The notes under the pieces: generated by a model | What the model was told of the DNA's origin: nothing | What the model saw: only the letters and a program-made list of their open reading frames with translations | Databases searched by the model: none | Position numbers and translations under genes: made by a program | Source of the DNA: JAPKYZ01 sp033763835 | GTDB lineage: Bacteria; Acidobacteriota; Terriglobia; Bryobacterales; Bryobacteraceae | Assembly (NCBI GenBank): GCA_033763835.1 | Contig: JANRJS010000024.1 | Location: 62,001-126,000, forward strand | Reading direction: 5' to 3' | Length of the DNA stretch: 64,000 nucleotides | Shown here: in pieces, positions 51,571 to 60,686 of the stretch | Numbering within the stretch: the stretch's first letter is position 1 | Layout: each line of letters starts with the position of its first letter

Positions 51571-52202
51571 CGTTCGCGCCGCATCCGCCACCACCCCAAT
51601 CCGGCGGCCGCTAGCACCAGCGCCGCCGTCCCCGGTTCGGGAACGCTCGACACCGGAGCCATCCCCGTCTGTGGCGCGAAGTCGGAAATCTCGCTCACGT
51701 TCGAAATTTCCGTCAGCGTGGAACGCGGCCAGAAGCTGACGAGATAGTCCGAGGGCGCGAAACCGGTCGAGGGCAACAGGGAAGCGGCCACCGATACAAT
51801 CATGCGGCTGCCGATAATCGCGACGCTCCCATCGGGCAGCGGCGCGGGTGGCGCGGGCGAAGTGAGGTCCGCGGTAATGGCGAACGCTCCGGGCGATACG
51901 GCAAGCGCCCAGTCGAACGCCACGTCGTCGATCACGCCGGGGAAGAATTGCCCCGTCGCCGACCCGCGGTTGATTCCCCAAACGTACACCGCGCCGGGTG
52001 TCGTCCCGAGCGGCGCGTTTACGGTGAAGTCGAACACGAAGTTGACGCCGTCGTAGCGCACGTCGGATTCGAGAACGTCCAGGTCTCCGTTTTGGGGACC
52101 GGTGTAGGTGGGCAGAAAGTCGCCCGCGGCGTCCGAAATCGAGGCCGCGAAACTGGGCGCGACGGCCAAGCAGGCGCTGGCGAGAATGATCAGTGTCTTC
52201 AT
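51567..52202 (-). CDS. PEP-CTERM sorted exoprotein
   Basis: 211 residues. Signal peptide (MKTLIILASACLAVAPSFA), a beta-rich domain, and a C-terminal sorting signal VPEPGTAALVLAAAGLGWWRMRRER (positions 187-211): PEP motif, hydrophobic helix, then a basic tail. It would be processed by an exosortase (EpsH/XrtA type) not present in this window. Function unknown. Convergent with the permease at its stop (CTAA overlap). Confidence 0.85.
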   Translation of the reverse strand: MKTLIILASACLAVAPSFAASISDAAGDFLPTYTGPQNGDLDVLESDVRYDGVNFVFDFTVNAPLGTTPGAVYVWGINRGSATGQFFPGVIDDVAFDWALAVSPGAFAITADLTSPAPPAPLPDGSVAIIGSRMIVSVAASLLPSTGFAPSDYLVSFWPRSTLTEISNVSEISDFAPQTGMAPVSSVPEPGTAALVLAAAGLGWWRMRRER

Positions 52203-52216
52203 GTCAATGGCCTCGT

Positions 52217-52642
52217 CTAGAACGAAATGGACGACAGGGAATCAGCCCGCAGAACCGATTCCTGTTGAAATCGCTTCTTGTACTCCTCCCGAATCTCGTC
52301 GATTTTCTTGTTCGTTTCCGCCGACAGCGGCGGGTTGAACAGGATCAGGAGGTGCGAACGTTCCTTAATCAGAACCGATTGCGAGTTGAGAAACTGACCG
52401 AAGCCCGTCAGCAGCGTCAGGCCGGCCGGAAACCGCGGTGTCACAACTTGGTCGACAAACTGGAGAAACTCCTGGTCCGAGACGGCCGTACCGTCCGGTT
52501 TTTGGGTGCCGAAGTAGAGTTCGGTTTTCGACCAGACTTCCTGGGTTCGCGGGCGGCGGATCATTTCGGAGTTGAAGGCCGCCGGAGCGGACAAGGTCAG
52601 TAGCAATAGCGCCCCCCCGAGAGCGCGGAATAGTCGTTTCAT
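52217..52642 (-). CDS. DUF3574 secreted protein
   Basis: 141 residues with signal peptide (MKRLFRALGGALLLLTLSAPAA). The domain is DUF3574: KTELYFGTQKPDGTAVSDQEFLQFVDQVVTPRFPAGLTLLTGFGQFL then ETNKKIDEIREEYKKRFQQESVLRADS. The family is small, beta-alpha, of unknown function. It lies 14 bases upstream of the PEP-CTERM gene on the same strand, so the two may be co-transcribed. Confidence 0.82.
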   Translation of the reverse strand: MKRLFRALGGALLLLTLSAPAAFNSEMIRRPRTQEVWSKTELYFGTQKPDGTAVSDQEFLQFVDQVVTPRFPAGLTLLTGFGQFLNSQSVLIKERSHLLILFNPPLSAETNKKIDEIREEYKKRFQQESVLRADSLSSISF

Positions 52643-52832
52643 GGTTTTGTTCTTCTTTCCGAGAGCGGTGTGCCCTCGACTCCAGGAGACCCTTCCAAGG
52701 GGCTGTCCGTCGTCGTTCCCAGGCGTTACAAACGAGTGAGTTGCAGCCGTATCTGATTGAAACGAAAAGTGCTCTCGAATTTGTGGAAATTTTAGAGCGC
52801 TTTGATCTTCGGCCCGCCGATACTGGCGTTAC

Positions 52833-54263
52833 ATGACAGCGGACATTCGTAGGCAGCTCGAAAAAGTGCTCGACGACCAGCGATTCCGCTCCTCGCGCCG
52901 GGCCAGCCAGTTCCTGTCGTTTGTCGTCGAAAAGGCGCTCGCGGGCGAAACCGAAGAGATCAAAGAAACCGTGGTGGCCGCCGAAATCTATCGCCGCCCA
53001 AGCGACTACGATCCGAAAGCCGATTCCCTGGTTCGGGTGGAGGCGGGGCGGCTTCGGGGCAAACTCGACGAATACTACCGAACCAACGGCGCGCAGGACC
53101 CGATACGCATCCGCATTCCGAAGGGCGGCTACGTTCCGAGTTTCGAACCCGTGGAGGCGCCGGCGACGCCGCGCAATAAGCGTTCGAAATTGTGGGCGTT
53201 CGCCGCTATCGTGCTGGTGGCGGTTGTGATCGCGGGTTGGCGCGCTACCGCATTAAACGCCGCGCCCACACCCGACGCCGTCGCCGCCTGGCGGGAGGCG
53301 GTGGCTTTGATCGAGCAGGATCCGCTTACAGGCGCAACCGCCGAAGGTTTGCCGGAGCCATTGCGGCGGTCGATGGAGCGCCTCGAGTACGCCGTAGCCC
53401 GAGCGCCGAGGTTCGCCGCCGCATGGGCGTCGCTAGGCGAGAGCTTCGATTACGCGGCTTCGTTTGTGGGACGGGACGCCGCAGCAGACGGCCGCCGAGC
53501 GGAATCCGCCGCCCGGCGCGCCATCGAACTCGATCCAAGGTCCGCCCGCGGGCACGCCGTTCTGGCCGCCGTCGCGTTCGGGCTGAAGTGGGACTTCGCC
53601 GAAGCGGAACGCGAGTACCGCCGAGCGATCCAATTGGAACCCGGCAACGCACAGGTGCTGGGCGAGTACGCCGATCTCCTGCGTGTTCTGAGACGGCCGA
53701 ACGAGGCGCTGGAAACGATCGCCCGCGCCCGGCGCGACTTTCCGCTTTCCGCCGCGCTCGCCGCGAAGCACGCGGAGGTTCTCGCCGCGATGGGCGACGG
53801 CGAAGCCGCGCAGTCCGCTGGGGAAGCCGCCGTCCGGTTGAAGCGCGGATACCGGCGGGCGCACATCGCGCTCGGCCTGGCATATGAGAGCCGGGAGTTG
53901 TGGAGCCAAGCCGCCGCCGAGTACGAGGCCGCGTTGCGCGTTTATCCAGACGACCGCCGCGCGCTGCCCGCGTATGGGTACGTTTTGGGCCGGTTGGGGC
54001 GGACGGAAGAAGCGCGGCACGTGGCTTCGCGAATCTTCGAATTGCACCGCCGCGTGCGGAACATGTCCTACCAATTAGCGGTGGTCCACATAGGACTGGG
54101 CGACCGCCCGGCCGCTCAACACTGGCTGGAAGCGGCCGCCGCCACTCGCCATCGCATGATGCCGTTCGCCGCAGTCGATCCGCGTCTCCAATCGTTGCCG
54201 CAAGTGTCCGGCTCTGGGACGGGCGATCCCACAATCGGCGAAGGACGCAGCGGCGGGCTTTAG
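52833..54263 (+). CDS. Regulator-like protein: N-terminal DNA-binding-like domain, membrane helix, TPR repeats
   Basis: 476 residues. The N-terminus (residues about 1-105) contains SSRRASQFLSFVVEKALAGETEEIKETVVAAEIYRRPSDYDPKADSLVRVEAGRLRGKLDEYYRTNG and IRIPKGGYVP, the pattern of putative winged-helix regulators common in acidobacteria and cyanobacteria. A single membrane helix (LWAFAAIVLVAVVIAGW) follows, then TPR repeats on the outer side (AAWASLGESFDYAASF, ARGHAVLAAVAFGLKWDFAEAEREYRRAIQLEPGNAQVLGEYADLLRVL). It resembles CadC-like one-component sensors. It probably controls the permease at 54277, 13 bases away. Confidence 0.8.
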   Translation: MTADIRRQLEKVLDDQRFRSSRRASQFLSFVVEKALAGETEEIKETVVAAEIYRRPSDYDPKADSLVRVEAGRLRGKLDEYYRTNGAQDPIRIRIPKGGYVPSFEPVEAPATPRNKRSKLWAFAAIVLVAVVIAGWRATALNAAPTPDAVAAWREAVALIEQDPLTGATAEGLPEPLRRSMERLEYAVARAPRFAAAWASLGESFDYAASFVGRDAAADGRRAESAARRAIELDPRSARGHAVLAAVAFGLKWDFAEAEREYRRAIQLEPGNAQVLGEYADLLRVLRRPNEALETIARARRDFPLSAALAAKHAEVLAAMGDGEAAQSAGEAAVRLKRGYRRAHIALGLAYESRELWSQAAAEYEAALRVYPDDRRALPAYGYVLGRLGRTEEARHVASRIFELHRRVRNMSYQLAVVHIGLGDRPAAQHWLEAAAATRHRMMPFAAVDPRLQSLPQVSGSGTGDPTIGEGRSGGL

Positions 54264-54276
54264 TTTACAAACACTT

Positions 54277-56784
54277 ATGGCTGGCGGGGAGATTGCAACC
54301 TTCTTAGGCATGCTGTCCGATTTCCGGTACGCCTTCCGCACACTCCGCCAGTCGCCGCTGTTTGCGCTTGTGGCGATTCTCTCGCTCGCGCTGGGCATCG
54401 GCGCGAACACGGCCATTTACAGCTTGATGGACCACTACCTGCTGCGGCCCCTGCCGGTCGAGCGCCCGCATGAACTGGTCCAACTCGACGAAACCGGCGT
54501 AAATCGCGGCTTCCGTGCGGGCGACCGAACGCTTTCTTACCCGATGTTCCGCGATCTGCGCGCGCGAACCAAGACGCTGTCGGGGCTCATCGCGTCCTAC
54601 GAGGGCGATCTGAGTTTCAGTGAAGGCAGGCAGACCGACCGCGTGCGCTCGGCGATCGTGAGCGGCAACTATTTCGAGGTGTTGGGCATTCGTCCCGTGA
54701 TCGGACGGCTGTTCACGATGGACGACGAGAAAACGATCGGCGGCCATCCGTTGGTCGTCCTGAGTTATGGATTTTGGATGTCGCGCTTCGGGGGTGCGGC
54801 GGACGTGCTTAATCGCAAAGTGCTTGTCAACGGCCAACCCATGCAGGTGATCGGCGTCGCCGAGCGGGGATTCTCGGGTCTCCAGCCCACGCGCTCCACG
54901 GAAGTTTTCGCGCCGGTGATGATGAAGCGCCAACTGACGCCAACTTGGGACGAACTCGAGAACCGGCGGGCGCTCTGGCTCCATGTGTTCGGGCGGCGCG
55001 CGCCGGGCGTTTCGATCGATCAAGCGAAGGCCGAATTGAACGCCATCTTTGCGCCGATCAATCAGGCCGAGTTCGACGCGATGAACGACACCAATGCCCG
55101 GATGCGCGAACGCTGGCTGCAAAAGCGCCTAAAGGTAGACGACGCCTCGCGCGGGGCCGTCGATGGCCGCGAGGGTCTGGAACGGCCGGTGTTCGCTCTG
55201 ATGGCAATGGTCGCGTTAGTCCTACTGATTGCTTGCGCGAACCTGGCGAACCTGCTGCTCGCCCGTTCGGCGGCGCGGCGCAAGGAGATCGCTGTCCGGC
55301 TGGCGCTGGGAGCGTCGCGCGGACGCGTGATCCGCCAACTGCTGGTCGAAAGCGCGCTTCTGGGCCTGATCGGCGGACTCGCGGGACTGCTGGTCGCCAC
55401 CTGGACCATCGACGCCATGGCCGCCTCCTTCGCCACTTCGGGCGACCGCCTGCCGCAGTGGATCGACGGTCCGGTAATGCTGTTCAACTTGGGGCTTTCG
55501 CTCGCGACCGCGCTCCTATTTGGGCTCGCCCCGGCGTTTGCGGCGACAAAGCCGGAGGTCGCGCCGACGCTGAAGGATCAGGCCGCGAACACCTCCGCCG
55601 CGGGCGGTCAAGTGCGGTTCCGCAAGGCGCTCATCGCAGCGCAAGTGGCGTTGTCGCTGCTGCTGCTCGCGGGCGCTGGATTGTTCGCTCGGACGCTCTT
55701 CAACTTACGATCGGTCGATCCGGGATTCCGAACCGAAAGCCTGGTGCAGTTCGCCGTCGATCCCTCGCTGAACGGCTATCCGAACGCACGCACGCTCGAC
55801 TTCTACGCCCGGTTGCAGGACGGCTTGCGGTCGGTGCCGGGCGTTACGGCGGCGAGTCTCTCGGACCTACTCGTGCTCGACGAATCGATTAGCCAGCGCA
55901 CAGTCTCCGTAGAAGGCTACCAACGCCGGGAGGACGAGGACACGAATCCACTGGTGCTCGAAGTGTCCCCGAAATTTTTCGAAACGCTCGGTATTACGCG
56001 TTTACAGGGCCGCGACTTTACCGAGCGCGACGCAATTGGCGCCCCGCTCGTCGCCGTCGTTAACGAGACGTTCGCGAAATACTTTTTCAAGGACGAGAAT
56101 CCTCTGGGGCGGCGATTCCGGTTCGGCCGGCGGGGCGAGCCGTTCCGCGAAATCGTCGGTGTCGTTAAGGACTCGAAGCACGGCAAGCTAAACGAAAAAA
56201 CTTGGCGTACGGTATACCTGCCGCTGGCTCAAAACGACGCGCAGGGCGGCATGAACGGCTATGTCCGCGCCAATATGGACCCCGCCGCTATCGGCGCGCT
56301 GATCCGCCGCGAGGTCTCGAAGCTCGACGCGAATCTACCCGTCACGCAGATTCGGACGGTGGAACGCCAGATCGATCAATTGCTGACGAACGAACGCATG
56401 GTGGCCGTTCTTTCCTCTGCCTTTGGATTGCTCGCCACCGCGCTCGCCGCCGTCGGACTCTACGGCGTGATGGCGTTCATCGTCTCGCGGCGCACTCGGG
56501 AAATCGGCATCCGTGTGGCGCTTGGCGCGGAGCGGGGCAACGTCTTGTGGCTGGTGATGCGCGAAGTGGCCTTGATGACCGGGATCGGGCTGGCGACGGG
56601 AATTCCATTGGCGCTCGCCGCCGGACGCCTAATCGAATCGCAACTCTTCGGAGTGAAGCCGTACGACGCGCTGGTATTGACCGGCGCCGCGCTGGCGCTT
56701 TCGATCGCGGCGGCGCTGGCCGGATATTTTCCCGCGCGCCGGGCGCTTTCTATCGATCCGGTCACGGCGCTGCGCTACGAGTGA
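54277..56784 (+). CDS. Second duplicated MacB/FtsX-type permease (acidobacterial orphan type)
   Basis: 835 residues from ATG 54277; ATG 54310 (MLSDFRYAFRTLRQSPLFAL) is also plausible and matches the usual N-terminus. Two MacB/FtsX halves: LFALVAILSLALGIGANTAIYSLMD and LIACANLANLLLARSAARRKEIAVRLALGASRGRVIRQLLVES, then the second half closing with LATALAAVGLYGVMAFIVSRRTREIGIRVALGAERGNVLWLVMREVALM. Unlike the PadR-linked copy (48889), it has no charged prefix domain. Probably expressed with the upstream regulator/TPR gene. Confidence 0.9.
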   Translation: MAGGEIATFLGMLSDFRYAFRTLRQSPLFALVAILSLALGIGANTAIYSLMDHYLLRPLPVERPHELVQLDETGVNRGFRAGDRTLSYPMFRDLRARTKTLSGLIASYEGDLSFSEGRQTDRVRSAIVSGNYFEVLGIRPVIGRLFTMDDEKTIGGHPLVVLSYGFWMSRFGGAADVLNRKVLVNGQPMQVIGVAERGFSGLQPTRSTEVFAPVMMKRQLTPTWDELENRRALWLHVFGRRAPGVSIDQAKAELNAIFAPINQAEFDAMNDTNARMRERWLQKRLKVDDASRGAVDGREGLERPVFALMAMVALVLLIACANLANLLLARSAARRKEIAVRLALGASRGRVIRQLLVESALLGLIGGLAGLLVATWTIDAMAASFATSGDRLPQWIDGPVMLFNLGLSLATALLFGLAPAFAATKPEVAPTLKDQAANTSAAGGQVRFRKALIAAQVALSLLLLAGAGLFARTLFNLRSVDPGFRTESLVQFAVDPSLNGYPNARTLDFYARLQDGLRSVPGVTAASLSDLLVLDESISQRTVSVEGYQRREDEDTNPLVLEVSPKFFETLGITRLQGRDFTERDAIGAPLVAVVNETFAKYFFKDENPLGRRFRFGRRGEPFREIVGVVKDSKHGKLNEKTWRTVYLPLAQNDAQGGMNGYVRANMDPAAIGALIRREVSKLDANLPVTQIRTVERQIDQLLTNERMVAVLSSAFGLLATALAAVGLYGVMAFIVSRRTREIGIRVALGAERGNVLWLVMREVALMTGIGLATGIPLALAAGRLIESQLFGVKPYDALVLTGAALALSIAAALAGYFPARRALSIDPVTALRYE

Positions 56785-57212
56785 CCGAACGCGTTTTTGA
56801 GCAGCCGCACCTGCCCGCCGTGGTAAGCGTTGTGCTGCGCGATGCCGTCCAGTAGATGCTCGAAATCGTAATGGCGTCCCGGTACCGTTTCCTCGGGATC
56901 GGGCGAGCGAACGATCAACTCCCGCGCCGCTTTCTCGAATCGCGTCTTGGCTTGCGGCCAATCGGTCATCGGAATCCAATCGCCTTTGCCCGCGAACCCG
57001 GTGGGCATGGGATGGCCGTCGATGGCCTGTTTGGCGAGTTCCATCCAGATCGCCACGTGCAACACGATCTCGCCGATCGAGTGCTTACCGATCGAGGTCT
57101 GGGCGGCGGCTTGCTCTTCGGTGACGTCCGCCAACAACTCCGCCCACGCGGGTCCATGCCAAGCGTGGCCGAACACGCCGCGCTCAATTTTGGCCATTAA
57201 CGGATCGGTCAT
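56775..57212 (-). CDS. DinB family protein
   Basis: 145 residues of four-helix DinB/YfiT-like fold. His residues in the first and third helices (SIGKHSIGEIVLHVAIWMELA and HNAYHGGQVRLLK) are the usual nickel/zinc ligands. Members are thiol S-transferases or enzymes of unknown activity. Its ATG overlaps the stop of the small peptide gene (ATGA). Last gene of the ferredoxin-peptide-DinB unit; its end overlaps the convergent permease by 10 bases. Confidence 0.88.
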   Translation of the reverse strand: MTDPLMAKIERGVFGHAWHGPAWAELLADVTEEQAAAQTSIGKHSIGEIVLHVAIWMELAKQAIDGHPMPTGFAGKGDWIPMTDWPQAKTRFEKAARELIVRSPDPEETVPGRHYDFEHLLDGIAQHNAYHGGQVRLLKNAFGHS

Positions 57213-57337
57213 TTGTCCTTCTTCTTACCGCCGCCGAACTTCTCCGCGAGTTTCGTCGGCGGCATTAAGATCGCGGCGAAGATCCCCGCGATCACGATGG
57301 CCATGAGAAGAAAAACGATCAGTGCGGTTATCGGCAT
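57209..57337 (-). CDS. Small single-helix membrane peptide
   Basis: 42 residues from ATG 57337: a hydrophobic segment ITALIVFLLMAIVIAGIFAAIL, followed by a basic tail PTKLAEKFGGGKKKDK. It is tightly packed between the ferredoxin (two-base gap) and DinB (ATGA overlap), so it should be translated in the operon. No family is recognised. Confidence 0.55.
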   Translation of the reverse strand: MPITALIVFLLMAIVIAGIFAAILMPPTKLAEKFGGGKKKDK

Positions 57338-57339
57338 AG

Positions 57340-57729
57340 CTACTTCTTCGGAACCGGAATTGCGTCGCCCAGGTTCATCGAGCCGCCGCCTTCGCTCACG
57401 TAATTCCGATTCCATGAGGGGATCTCGACCACCACGTCGCCGGTTACCACGGCCTGGCAGCCCAGCCGCGAGTGCAACGTCAATCCCGGCGCCATGTCGA
57501 GCCGGTCCGCCTCGTCCTCGTCCTGCGGCGAAAGGTTCGCTTCACCCTCCTTCACGATGACGTGGCAGGTGGTGCAGGCGCACGATCCGCCGCAAGCGTG
57601 TTCAAGGTGAATTCCATTCACGAGCGCGATGTCGAGCAGCGATTCGCGCTTGCCGTGATCGGAAGAAGCGAGCTTGCCGGATTCAAACTCGACCGTACGG
57701 CCTTCCGGCAGAAACGTAACGCGGGGCAC
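57340..57729 (-). CDS. 2Fe-2S ferredoxin (adrenodoxin type)
   Basis: 129 residues. The cluster ligands are in EHACGGSCACTTCHVIV and SRLGCQAVV: Cys-x5-Cys-x2-Cys then Cys, the pattern of Isc-type/adrenodoxin ferredoxins. NLSPQDEDEADRLDM is the acidic interaction helix. A C-terminal extension after VEIPSWNRN contains a Gly-rich stretch. Promoter-proximal gene of a three-gene leftward unit. A paralogue begins at the right edge (63738-64000). Confidence 0.92.
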   Translation of the reverse strand: MPRVTFLPEGRTVEFESGKLASSDHGKRESLLDIALVNGIHLEHACGGSCACTTCHVIVKEGEANLSPQDEDEADRLDMAPGLTLHSRLGCQAVVTGDVVVEIPSWNRNYVSEGGGSMNLGDAIPVPKK

Positions 57730-57761
57730 ATCCGTAGTTTAACTGGGCGTATATTTTGACC

Positions 57762-58763
57762 ATGCTGGTTGCGTTGCTGGCCGCGCTGGCCGCCGACTTT
57801 GAAGTACCGCTGAAGGGCGCTTGGCTCGATACGAAGATCGATGTGGCGGCGGGCGATACGGTGAAGTTCGAGTTGAAAAGCGGCGTGCAAGAGGGTTCAC
57901 AGAAAGGCTGGAAAGATTTACTCAAGACGTTCCCGGTGAACGACGCCGGGCGGGGCGCGGCGGTGGCGAGGATCGGATCGGGGCGGGCATTCTCCATCGG
58001 CGGGGGGCGCGAATGGCGCTCGCCGATGGCGGGCCGTTTGTACCTTGGCGCGAATCTGCCGGAGGGAGAATCGGGCGAGGGGTCGTTCCAAGTGACCGTC
58101 GCGCGGGTGGCGGGAAAAGCGCCGCCCAAGATTGACGTGTCCAAGCTGCCCAAGCTAACGCAAGAGCAACTGGACGGCGTTCCGAACCGCGTTTCGGACC
58201 TCGAGGGCACGCCGGGCGACCGGGTCAACTTCGCGATCGTCGGCTCGGAAAAACAAATCGTGAATGCCCTGATTTCGGCGGGCTGGGTGAAAGTGGACCG
58301 CAACCCTCAAGAAGCCGTGATCGGCGCGCTCGGCTCGATCCTGGCCCGGCGCGGCTACGTCGAGTTGCCGATGAGCGAACTTTATCTTTTCGACCGCGCC
58401 CAGGACTACGGTTTTGCGATGGGCGATCCGGTGAAGGTGATCGCCGCGCGGCATCATTTCCGGATTTGGAAAGCCCCGTTCACGGCGGGCGAGACGGAGG
58501 TTTGGATTGGCGCGGGCACGCACGACATCGGCTTCGACAAGGACCAGCGCAACGGGAACGTTACCCACAAGATCGACGAGAACACCGACGGCGAGCGCGA
58601 ATTCATCGCCGAGTCGCTTCGCTCTACCGGTGAGGTGGCGCACACCTATTACTTGACCCATCGCGACCCGGTCAAGAAGGCCAAGACCGCACACGGGCAG
58701 GAGTTCTTTTCCGACGGACGCACGCTGGTGATCGTGATGCGGCCCGATATACCCGGCCGGTAG
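57762..58763 (+). CDS. LssY C-terminal domain protein, secreted
   Basis: 333 residues from ATG 57762. A short hydrophobic leader (MLVALLAALAA) is followed by a beta domain and then LssY_C: SEKQIVNALISAGWVKV, MSELYLFDRAQDYGFAMG, ARHHFRIWKAPFTAGETEVWIGAGTHDIGF and KIDENTDGEREFIAESLRSTG. LssY_C is usually fused to DedA/PAP2 proteins but stands alone here. Function unknown; the conserved His and Asp residues suggest an enzyme. Followed by argS after 19 bases. Confidence 0.82.
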   Translation: MLVALLAALAADFEVPLKGAWLDTKIDVAAGDTVKFELKSGVQEGSQKGWKDLLKTFPVNDAGRGAAVARIGSGRAFSIGGGREWRSPMAGRLYLGANLPEGESGEGSFQVTVARVAGKAPPKIDVSKLPKLTQEQLDGVPNRVSDLEGTPGDRVNFAIVGSEKQIVNALISAGWVKVDRNPQEAVIGALGSILARRGYVELPMSELYLFDRAQDYGFAMGDPVKVIAARHHFRIWKAPFTAGETEVWIGAGTHDIGFDKDQRNGNVTHKIDENTDGEREFIAESLRSTGEVAHTYYLTHRDPVKKAKTAHGQEFFSDGRTLVIVMRPDIPGR

Positions 58764-58782
58764 GCCGGTTCTACAATGGTGT

Positions 58783-60678
58783 GTGCTAACTGAAATCGAG
58801 CGGCGGCTGGTTTCCGCCGTTTCCCGCTACCTGAACGGTCGCGGCCTTGCCGCCTCCGTCGCCGTCGAACAGCCTAAGCAAACATCCTTCGGCGAGTTCG
58901 CTCTCCCTATCGCGTTCCAACTCGCGCGCGAGTTGAAGAAGAATCCCCGCGCGATCGCCACAGAGATCGTCGAAACGCTAGGCGAAATCGAAGGAGTGGC
59001 GGCGCTCGAAATCGCGGGCAACGGCTACATCAATGTGCGTCTCGACCGGAGCGCGTTCGCCAGCGACGAAACCGCGCGAGCCGCTGGGAGCGCTAAATCA
59101 ATCGTCGAGCATACGAATATCAATCCGAACAAGGCCGCACACATCGGCCACCTGCGCAACGCCGTGCTCGGTTCGACGCTCGCCAACATGTTGCGTGCGG
59201 GTGGCCATACGGTGGAAGTGCAGAACTACATCGACAACACCGGCGTGCAGGTCGCGGATGTCGTCGTGGGCTTCCATTTTCTCGAACGCAAATCGCCCGC
59301 CGAAGTGGCCGCGCTCGCGAGGATGGACCGCTTCGACTATCTCTGCTGGGATCTCTACGCCCGCGTCTCGAGCTACTACGGCGAAAACGAACAAGCGAAG
59401 ACTTGGCGCGGGGAAACGCTGCACGCCATCGAGGCCGGGCACGGCGAGTTGGCCGACATCGGACACATTGTCGCCGACGCGATCGTCGGCTGCCACTTGC
59501 GAACCATGGCGCGCCTCGGGATTACGTACGACGTGCTGCCGCGCGAAAGCGAAATCCTGCACCTGAAATTTTGGGCGAGCGCGTTCGAGCAGTTGAAAGA
59601 ACGCGGCGCGATCTATTTCGAAAACGAAGGCAAGAACGCCGGTTGCTGGGTGATGCCCGCGTCCGCGTTTAAAGACTCGAACGAGGAAGACGACAGCAAA
59701 GTCATCGTCCGCTCCAATGGGACGGTGACGTATGTCGGCAAGGACATCGCGTATCAGATGTGGAAGTTCGGCATCCTCGGCAAAGACTTTCATTACCGGA
59801 AGCTGTCGGCCGAAGGCCCATGGGTCAGTACATCCGAACCGCAAGAAGCGCCGGCCCCGAGTTTCGGCCGCGCGTCGCGCGTGTTCAACGTAATCGACTC
59901 GCGGCAATCGTATCTGCAAGACGTGGTCGTCGCCGGTCTGCGCGCGCTGGGCTACGAAGAGCAGGCGCGCAATTCGGTTCACTTCAGCTACGAGATGGTG
60001 GCGCTCTCGCCGCGTACGTGCGTCGAACTCGGCATCGAACTTTCCGAGGAAGACAAGAAGCGCCCATACGTCGAGGTTTCCGGCCGCAAAGGCTTGGGCG
60101 TGAAGGCCGACGACCTAATCGACACGCTGATCGATCGCGCGCTCGTCGAAGTCTCCTCGCGTCATGCGGGCGAACCCGAAGATTCGCGACTGGAAATGGC
60201 GCGCCGCATCGCCGTCGGCGCCCTCCGCTACTTCATGCTGAAGTTCACGCGGAACACCGTGATCGCGTTCGACTTGCAAGAGGCATTGAGCTTCGAGGGC
60301 GAGACTGGGCCATACGTGCAGTACGCCTGCGTGCGCGCCTCCGGCATTCTCGCCAAGGCGGGTATCGAGGCACGGCAGCCCACGCGCGAGGAGTTCGGAC
60401 GGCTGTTCGCGGACGAGGGTTTGTGGCAATTCGCCCTGATCTGCGCCCGCCGCCAACCCACCGTCGAGCGCGCCCTGGAATCGGGCGAGCCGTCGCACGT
60501 CGCGCGCTACGCCTTCCAGCTTGCGCAAGCGTTTAGCGGTTTTTATCACGATTACTCGGTGATCGCCGAACCCGACCCCGAGCGCCGGAACGGCCTGCTC
60601 TGGTTGACGGCCTACTTCCGCGAGGAGTTGCGAGCGGCGCTCGATACGCTGGGCATTCCCGTACCGGAATACATGTAA
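58783..60678 (+). CDS. argS: Arginyl-tRNA synthetase
   Basis: 631 residues from GTG 58783. It charges tRNA-Arg. The HIGH motif is HIGHLRNAVLGSTLANML (residues about 122-139), the KMSK loop is replaced by SGRKGLGVKADDL near residue 433, and the ArgS N-terminal add-1 domain (PKQTSFGEFALPIAFQLARELKKNP) and DALR domain (YVQYACVRASGIL) are present. Size is typical. The preceding LssY_C gene may share its transcript. Confidence 0.96.
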   Translation: MLTEIERRLVSAVSRYLNGRGLAASVAVEQPKQTSFGEFALPIAFQLARELKKNPRAIATEIVETLGEIEGVAALEIAGNGYINVRLDRSAFASDETARAAGSAKSIVEHTNINPNKAAHIGHLRNAVLGSTLANMLRAGGHTVEVQNYIDNTGVQVADVVVGFHFLERKSPAEVAALARMDRFDYLCWDLYARVSSYYGENEQAKTWRGETLHAIEAGHGELADIGHIVADAIVGCHLRTMARLGITYDVLPRESEILHLKFWASAFEQLKERGAIYFENEGKNAGCWVMPASAFKDSNEEDDSKVIVRSNGTVTYVGKDIAYQMWKFGILGKDFHYRKLSAEGPWVSTSEPQEAPAPSFGRASRVFNVIDSRQSYLQDVVVAGLRALGYEEQARNSVHFSYEMVALSPRTCVELGIELSEEDKKRPYVEVSGRKGLGVKADDLIDTLIDRALVEVSSRHAGEPEDSRLEMARRIAVGALRYFMLKFTRNTVIAFDLQEALSFEGETGPYVQYACVRASGILAKAGIEARQPTREEFGRLFADEGLWQFALICARRQPTVERALESGEPSHVARYAFQLAQAFSGFYHDYSVIAEPDPERRNGLLWLTAYFREELRAALDTLGIPVPEYM

Positions 60679-60686
60679 TTTGCCGA

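Noticed and set aside
53326..54234. 302-codon minus-strand frame opposite the TPR gene
   Set aside because: Arg-rich antisense shadow; the plus strand has clear TPR repeats.
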